64,000 nt of DNA from Paraburkholderia dilworthii. Its GTDB lineage: Bacteria; Pseudomonadota; Gammaproteobacteria; Burkholderiales; Burkholderiaceae. Where the stretch lies: the NCBI RefSeq assembly GCF_000472525.1, contig NZ_AWZT01000003.1, positions 16,263 to 80,262 on the forward strand, in the 5' to 3' direction. Positions 59,346 to 64,000 of this stretch are shown piece after piece. The notes beneath the pieces are model-generated. The model searched no databases. It saw nothing but the letters and a program-made list of their open reading frames with translations, and was not told the DNA's origin. The position numbers and the translations under genes are program-made. Positions within the stretch are counted from its first letter, which is position 1; each line of letters opens with the position of its first letter.

Positions 59346-61562
59346 ATGTTCCGAAACACGCCTCTCGCGGCGGCCGTTCTGGTCGCGTTCGCGACGCCGC
59401 TCTACGCTCAAACGACTGCAACGACCGCGACCGGCGGCCAAAGCGCGGCACCAGCTTCCACCTCTTCGAGCCAGACAGCGGAAAGCGCCACCTTGCCCGC
59501 CGTCAAAGTGACGGGCCAAAACGGCACGTCCGCGGATTTCGCCCCCGACGTGTCGAGCGTCGGCGCAAAAGTACCAACGGCGCTGCGCGACATTCCGCAA
59601 GCGGCCGTCGTTGTGCCAAAGGCCGTGCTGCAATCGCAGGCTGCGAGTTCCTTCACCGACGCCCTGCGCAACGTGCCGGGCATCACCATCGGTGCCGCGG
59701 AAGGCGGGCAAATCGGCAACAACATCAATCTGCGCGGCTTCTCCGCGCGCACCGACATCTACCTCGACAGTTTCCGCGATCGCGGCCAGTACTATCGCGA
59801 CACGTTCAACCTCGAATCGATTGACGTGTTGTACGGCCCGTCGTCGCTGTACTTCGGGCGCGGCTCGACGGGCGGCGTCATCAATCAGGTCAGCAAGCAG
59901 CCCACGCTCAAGCCCCGTGCCGATGTCTCCGTGCAGGCCGGCACGCATGACCGCTACCGCACGACCGTCGACCTGAACACGCCGATCACGTCGACGTCCG
60001 CGTTCCGGATCAACGCATTCGGCCAAAGCCTGGCTTCCTCGCGTGACGTGATGAAGAGCAAGGATTACGGCGTCGCGCCCGAAGTGAAATTCGGCATCGG
60101 CACGCCGACGGAAATCACGCTGTCCGCGCTGATCCAACACAACCGCGATCAGCCCGACTACGGCATTCCGGCGCTGAACGGTCATCCCGCGCCAGTGAAT
60201 CGCGGCACGTTCTACGGCTTCACCGACGACCGCACGATCCAGGACGTGCAGACGCTCAACGCGCGCATCGAACACCGCTTCAACGACAACCTCAAGGTGC
60301 GCAACCAGACCCAGTTCAGCCACTACAGCACAGAAGCGCGCGCGACGAACGCGGCGTCGGTGCTGACGGGTCCGCTGCCGACGTCGACGGCTTTGACCAA
60401 CGGCAATTTCACGACGATCGATCCGTCGCAACTGTTCGTGAAGTTGCAGGGCAAGGACCGCAACATCAACGACCATTCGGTCTACAACTCGACCGACATT
60501 CAGGCGAAGTTCAACACCGGCTTCATCAAGCACGAAGTCGTCGCGGGCGTGGATCTGAGCCACGAAACGTACAGCAACCAGAGTTTCGCAACCACCACGC
60601 CGGGCCTTCCGTCCAACACGATCGCCATCGTGCCGCTCGTCGATCCATCTTATACGACGCGTCCGTCGAATGCCAAAACCGTTGCGACGAACCTCGCCGA
60701 ATCGAGCGCGAACGGCGTCGGCGTCTATGCGAACGACACCGTTTCGATCGGTGAACACTGGAAAATCGTGGGCGGCCTTCGTTGGGACCGCTACGAAGCG
60801 TCGATCCACAACTCGATCAATTCGCCTTCGTATGCGACGCAGACGAATTACTTCACTAGCGTGCGCGGCGGCGTGATCTGGCAGCCGGCCGACTGGCAGT
60901 CTTACTACGTGTCGTACGGCACGTCGTTCAATCCGTCGCTCGAAGCGCTCACGCTCACGAACAACACGCAGAGCCTGCCGCCGGAGCACAACAAGTCGTA
61001 CGAAGTCGGCGCGAAATGGGATCTGCTGGGCGGCGGCCTCTCGGTCACCCAATCCCTCTTCAACATCGAGAAGACGAACGCCCGCACGCTGAACGCGGAC
61101 GGCAGCTACACGCTCGACGGCGACATCCGCGTGCGCGGCTACCAGCTCGGCGTCGCTGGCCACATCACGAACAAGTGGCAAGTGTTCGGCGGCTACACGT
61201 ACATGGACGCGACGATTCTCAAGGCGCTCGACGGCACCACCGGCAAGACGCCCGCGAACACGCCGCGCAACATGCTGACGTTGTGGACGACGTATGCATT
61301 CACGCCGCATTGGGAAATCGGCGGCGGTCCGATCTACACGTCCTCGCGCTATGCGGCGAACAACAACTTCGTGAAGGTCGGCGGCTACACGCGCTGGGAT
61401 GCGATGGCTGCGTATCACGCGAAAAAGTACGACGTGCAGTTCAACGTGCTGAACATCACGGACAAGAATTACTACGACGCGCTGATTCCATCGGACGGCG
61501 GGCGCGCTGTGCCGGGTAACGGCCGCACGTTCCTCGCGACGTTAAACTATCGGTTCTTCTGA
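59346..61562 (+). CDS. TonB-dependent siderophore receptor (Fiu/PiuA-like)
   Basis: This 738-residue outer-membrane protein imports a ferric siderophore, probably a catecholate. The N-terminal signal peptide ends at about 21 (PLYAQ). The plug domain (about 75-185) has NINLRGFSARTDIYLDSFRDRG and YGPSSLYFGRGSTGGVINQ, followed by the beta barrel, ending with the terminal aromatic of RFF. A direct Fur box upstream and a PiuC-type dioxygenase gene immediately downstream match the PiuA-PiuC pair. The true siderophore is not readable from sequence. Confidence 0.92.
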   Translation: MFRNTPLAAAVLVAFATPLYAQTTATTATGGQSAAPASTSSSQTAESATLPAVKVTGQNGTSADFAPDVSSVGAKVPTALRDIPQAAVVVPKAVLQSQAASSFTDALRNVPGITIGAAEGGQIGNNINLRGFSARTDIYLDSFRDRGQYYRDTFNLESIDVLYGPSSLYFGRGSTGGVINQVSKQPTLKPRADVSVQAGTHDRYRTTVDLNTPITSTSAFRINAFGQSLASSRDVMKSKDYGVAPEVKFGIGTPTEITLSALIQHNRDQPDYGIPALNGHPAPVNRGTFYGFTDDRTIQDVQTLNARIEHRFNDNLKVRNQTQFSHYSTEARATNAASVLTGPLPTSTALTNGNFTTIDPSQLFVKLQGKDRNINDHSVYNSTDIQAKFNTGFIKHEVVAGVDLSHETYSNQSFATTTPGLPSNTIAIVPLVDPSYTTRPSNAKTVATNLAESSANGVGVYANDTVSIGEHWKIVGGLRWDRYEASIHNSINSPSYATQTNYFTSVRGGVIWQPADWQSYYVSYGTSFNPSLEALTLTNNTQSLPPEHNKSYEVGAKWDLLGGGLSVTQSLFNIEKTNARTLNADGSYTLDGDIRVRGYQLGVAGHITNKWQVFGGYTYMDATILKALDGTTGKTPANTPRNMLTLWTTYAFTPHWEIGGGPIYTSSRYAANNNFVKVGGYTRWDAMAAYHAKKYDVQFNVLNITDKNYYDALIPSDGGRAVPGNGRTFLATLNYRFF

Positions 61563-61597
61563 TCGCCACAACGGGCGACCCACGCCACGCACGCCGC

Positions 61598-61638
61598 GCG
61601 CTTTGCTGCTGTCCGCTGTCACACAGCGGCAAAGCGTG
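61598..61638 (+). promoter_or_regulatory. Intercistronic hairpin between receptor and piuC
   Basis: GCTTTG ... CCGCTG pairs with CAGCGG ... CAAAGC around TCACA, with a bulge on the left arm. No U-tract follows, so it may be a stability or processing element inside the operon. Confidence 0.4.
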
Positions 61639-61661
61639 CGGTTTCGCAGGAAAGTCCCACG

Positions 61662-62348
61662 ATGATTGTCTCGATCCCCGACGTATTCAGCCCCGCCGAC
61701 GCCGCCGCGATGCGCGCGCATCTCGAAGCGTCAACGGATGCCTGGGTTGACGGCCGCGCGACGGCGGGATATCAGGGAGCGCCAGTCAAGCGCAACCAGC
61801 AGATCGCGGAAGGCTCGCCGATCGCGCTCGAAATGGGCGACAGGACCATCGCGGCGCTCGAGCGACATCCGCTTTTTATCAGCGCGGTGCTGCCCAACAA
61901 GGTTTATCCGCCGCTTTTCAACCGCTACGAAGGCGGCATGCATTTCGGCAGCCATGTCGACGGTGCAATCCGTCTCGTGCCCGGCAGCGGCGCGCGCGTG
62001 CGCACCGACGTGTCGGTCACGCTGTTCCTCACGCCGCCCGACGAATACGAAGGCGGCGAACTGCTGATCGAAGATACCTTCGGCGTACAGGAAGTGAAGC
62101 TGCCCGCCGGCCACGCAATCGTTTACCCCGGCACCAGTCTCCACCAGGTGCGGCCGGTGACGCGCGGTGCGCGCGTGTCGAGCTTCTTCTGGGTGCAAAG
62201 CCTCGTGCGCGACGATACGCAGCGCGCGATGCTGTTCGATATGGACGGCGCCATTCAGCGTCTGAACGCCTCGAATGCGGATGACGCCGCGCGTCGCACG
62301 CTCGTCGGCTGTTATCACAACCTGCTGCGCATGTGGAGCGATACGTAA
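61662..62348 (+). CDS. piuC: Fe(II)/2-oxoglutarate-dependent dioxygenase, PiuC/PKHD type
   Basis: The 228-residue protein belongs to the PKHD-type hydroxylase family with a jelly-roll core. The iron ligands are HVDG (His and Asp, near 98-100) and the distal His in LHQVRPVTRG, whose Arg binds 2-oxoglutarate. PiuC proteins are encoded next to PiuA-like receptors and are iron-regulated. Their substrate is unknown; a role in siderophore-drug uptake or modification has been suggested in the family. It lies about 100 bp after the receptor gene. Confidence 0.92.
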   Translation: MIVSIPDVFSPADAAAMRAHLEASTDAWVDGRATAGYQGAPVKRNQQIAEGSPIALEMGDRTIAALERHPLFISAVLPNKVYPPLFNRYEGGMHFGSHVDGAIRLVPGSGARVRTDVSVTLFLTPPDEYEGGELLIEDTFGVQEVKLPAGHAIVYPGTSLHQVRPVTRGARVSSFFWVQSLVRDDTQRAMLFDMDGAIQRLNASNADDAARRTLVGCYHNLLRMWSDT

Positions 62349-62390
62349 ATTCCGGCAAACGGCGGATTAGCCCTGCAAGCTGGCTAGAGC

Positions 62391-62436
62391 GATGCGCATT
62401 TTTGTCCTACGCTTTAAGCGCGACGCGTAGCGCATC
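62391..62436 (+). terminator. Hairpin downstream of piuC, weak terminator candidate
   Basis: GATGCG (62391) pairs with CGCATC (62431) and CTACGC (62407) with GCGTAG (62425), with a bulge on the left arm; a GGTATTTT tract follows. The T-run is short. Confidence 0.35.
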
Positions 62437-62550
62437 GGTATTTTCGGCTCCACAGCAATCTGCGAAAACTTCTTGATTCGCTGCGTCCGCATGGTCCTCC
62501 CGCGCAAATACAGTCCAACCGGCTGGAGGCTGATCGTGAGTCAAGCAATC

Positions 62551-62570
62551 GCCTGATCGAAACATCAGGC
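62551..62570 (+). promoter_or_regulatory. Hairpin in the peroxiredoxin leader
   Basis: GCCTGAT (62551-62557) pairs with ATCAGGC (62564-62570) around a 6-nt loop, 65 nt upstream of the peroxiredoxin ATG. The purpose is unclear; the promoter of the gene must lie in 62437-62600. Confidence 0.35.
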
Positions 62571-62634
62571 AGCCCGGGGACCGCCTCTTCGAATAGCGGC
62601 GCCACCGCCCGGCGCACTCTCATGGAGGATGACA

Positions 62635-63288
62635 ATGTCGATTCGACTTGGAGAAGAAGCTCCAGATTTCACTGCCGAAACCACCGAAGGCACGATTCAT
62701 TTTCACGAATGGATCGGCGACCATTGGGTGATTCTGTTTTCGCATCCGAAGGATTTCACACCTGTATGCACCACTGAGCTTGGCTACATGGCCGGCCTCA
62801 AACCCGAATTCGAGAAGCGCCATACGAAAATCATCGGGCTGAGCATCGATCCCGTCAGTGATCACCAGAACTGGGTGAAGGATATCGAAGAGACGCAGGG
62901 CCACGCGGTCAACTACCCACTGATCGGCGACGCTGATCTAAATGTCGCGAAGCTCTACGACATGATCCATCCGAACGCGAGCGGCGGCACGCGCACCGCG
63001 GCCGACAACGCAACGGTACGCTCGGTGTTCATCATCGGGCCGGACAAGAAGGTCAAGGCCATGCTCGTGTATCCGATGAGCGCGGGGCGTAATTTCGACG
63101 AAGTGCTGCGTCTGCTCGATTCGCTGCAGCTCAACGCAAAGCATTCGGTGGCGACGCCCGTGAACTGGAAGCCGGGGGACGATGTCATCATTCCGACATC
63201 GGTTTCAAACGACGATGCGGCGAAAAAATACCCGGAAGGCTTCAAAACCGTGAAGCCTTATCTGCGGTACGTGACACAGCCGCAGTGA
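62635..63288 (+). CDS. 1-Cys peroxiredoxin (Prx6 type)
   Basis: The 217-residue cytosolic peroxidase reduces H2O2 and alkyl hydroperoxides. The peroxidatic Cys45 lies in the HPKDFTPVCTTE motif; no resolving cysteine of the 2-Cys class is present, and the long C-terminal domain (about 150-217) is that of Prx6/1-Cys enzymes. The ATG at 62635 has GGAGG 6 nt upstream; an ATG two codons earlier overlaps that site. A strong terminator follows. Confidence 0.93.
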   Translation: MSIRLGEEAPDFTAETTEGTIHFHEWIGDHWVILFSHPKDFTPVCTTELGYMAGLKPEFEKRHTKIIGLSIDPVSDHQNWVKDIEETQGHAVNYPLIGDADLNVAKLYDMIHPNASGGTRTAADNATVRSVFIIGPDKKVKAMLVYPMSAGRNFDEVLRLLDSLQLNAKHSVATPVNWKPGDDVIIPTSVSNDDAAKKYPEGFKTVKPYLRYVTQPQ

Positions 63289-63304
63289 TCGCGGTGTAGT
63301 GAAG

Positions 63305-63335
63305 CCGGGCGCATCGCATGCGCCTGGTGTTTTTT
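63305..63335 (+). terminator. Terminator after the peroxiredoxin gene
   Basis: GGCGCAT (63308-63314) pairs perfectly with ATGCGCC (63318-63324) around CGC, extended by CC/GG, with TTTTTT at 63330-63335. It ends 29 nt before the next start codon. Confidence 0.82.
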
Positions 63336-63364
63336 ACGACGCGGGCCACCGGAGCAAAAACGTG

Positions 63365-64000
63365 ATGATCTTCCGGCAGCTATTCGACCAGCAATCGTCG
63401 ACGTACACCTATCTTCTTGCCGACAGCACAGCGCGAGAGGCTATTCTGATCGATCCGGTTTTCGAGCAGGTGCGCCGCGATACCGCGCTGATCCAGGAAC
63501 TCGGACTGCGCCTGCTTTATACGATCGACACTCACGTGCACGCCGATCACGTGACGGGCGCGTGGATGCTAAAACGCCGCACAGGTAGCGCGATCGCGAT
63601 ATCGGCCGCAAGTGGCGCGCAAGGCGCCGACCGCTATCTGAACCACGGTGACCGCTGCGCGTTTGGCACACGTCACCTTGAAGTGCGCGCGACGCCGGGC
63701 CACACGAACGGCTGCATCAGCCTTGCACTCGACGACGGCACGATGATGTTCACCGGCGATTGTCTGCTGGTCAGAGGCACGGGCCGCACCGACTTCCAGC
63801 ACGGCGACGCGCGCGCGATGTTCCGCGCAATCCACAATGAGATATTCAGTCAGCCGGACACATGCCTGCTTTACCCGGCGCACGACTACCGCGGTTTAAC
63901 TGTCACGAGTGTCGGTGAAGAGCGGCGCTTCAATCCGCGCCTGGGCGGTGAACTGTGCGAAGACGATTTCGTCGGATACGTGACGAACCTGCGTCTGCCG
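63365..64000 (+). CDS. ETHE1-like persulfide dioxygenase / metallo-beta-lactamase-fold protein (partial)
   Basis: The first 212 residues are present and the gene runs off the window end. The MBL fold has THVHADH (about 56-62), PGHTNG (near 110) and TGDCLL (near 131); YPAHDY gives the distal metal His. GRTDFQ is characteristic of ETHE1/persulfide dioxygenases, which oxidise glutathione persulfide to sulfite in sulfide detoxification. GGAG lies about 9 nt before the ATG at 63365. A terminator just upstream separates it from the peroxiredoxin transcript, although some read-through is likely. Confidence 0.85.
   Translation, partial: MIFRQLFDQQSSTYTYLLADSTAREAILIDPVFEQVRRDTALIQELGLRLLYTIDTHVHADHVTGAWMLKRRTGSAIAISAASGAQGADRYLNHGDRCAFGTRHLEVRATPGHTNGCISLALDDGTMMFTGDCLLVRGTGRTDFQHGDARAMFRAIHNEIFSQPDTCLLYPAHDYRGLTVTSVGEERRFNPRLGGELCEDDFVGYVTNLRLP

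Overview
The window looks like a core-chromosome segment of a Burkholderiaceae betaproteobacterium, most likely Paraburkholderia. The DNA is GC-rich. Gene blocks typical of that family are present: metX-metW, argB-HAD-slmA, cobW / Zn-finger-less dksA / hslVU, a QueE with a CX14CX2C cluster, RegB/RegA, and ntrY with a short ntrX. I found no prophage, transposase, CRISPR array or plasmid gene.

Layout. 1-6.5 kb: metK (minus) diverges from lpxL, followed by dapF, a DUF484 gene, xerC and an RlmI-type methyltransferase. 6.6-13 kb: a His-rich COG0523 GTPase, a dksA with a long GC-rich leader, hslVU, then the redox two-component pair regB-regA on the other strand. 13-22.6 kb: a TPR/glycosyltransferase-like protein, a small Cys-rich CWC protein, argB-HAD-slmA, metXW behind a SAM-II-like riboswitch, ampG and an M48 peptidase. 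22.6-28 kb (minus): xth, ppk2 and gatCAB. 28-35 kb: the cell-shape operon mreB-mreC-mreD-mrdA-rodA. 35-38.6 kb (minus): a Sel1 protein, an HpcH/HpaI aldolase and queC-queE-queD. 38.9-47.7 kb (minus): tRNA-Phe, ntrX-like, ntrY, DUF4390, rsmB, htpX, a LysE exporter, fmt and def. 47.9-52.5 kb: dprA, a thioredoxin and topB. 52.7-58.7 kb: a LysR regulator, pckG, a D-2-hydroxyacid dehydrogenase, a patatin and a thioesterase. 58.9-64 kb: tRNA-Lys, a Fur-controlled siderophore receptor with a PiuC dioxygenase, a 1-Cys peroxiredoxin, and an ETHE1-like persulfide dioxygenase cut by the window end.

Protein content is mostly conserved housekeeping: methionine/SAM synthesis, wall elongation, translation quality, queuosine and stress responses. 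The most interesting material is non-coding. Several genes have leaders whose sequence predicts RNA switching. metX carries a SAM-II-like aptamer with an extra hairpin and a plausible three-strand expression platform. metK, which makes SAM, has a different structured leader with an 8-nt anti-Shine-Dalgarno element. mreB has a terminator-like hairpin before its start codon, and queC and dksA have strongly structured leaders. A perfect CRP-type palindrome lies between pckG and the dehydrogenase gene. All RNA folds were paired by eye; no folding program or database search was run.
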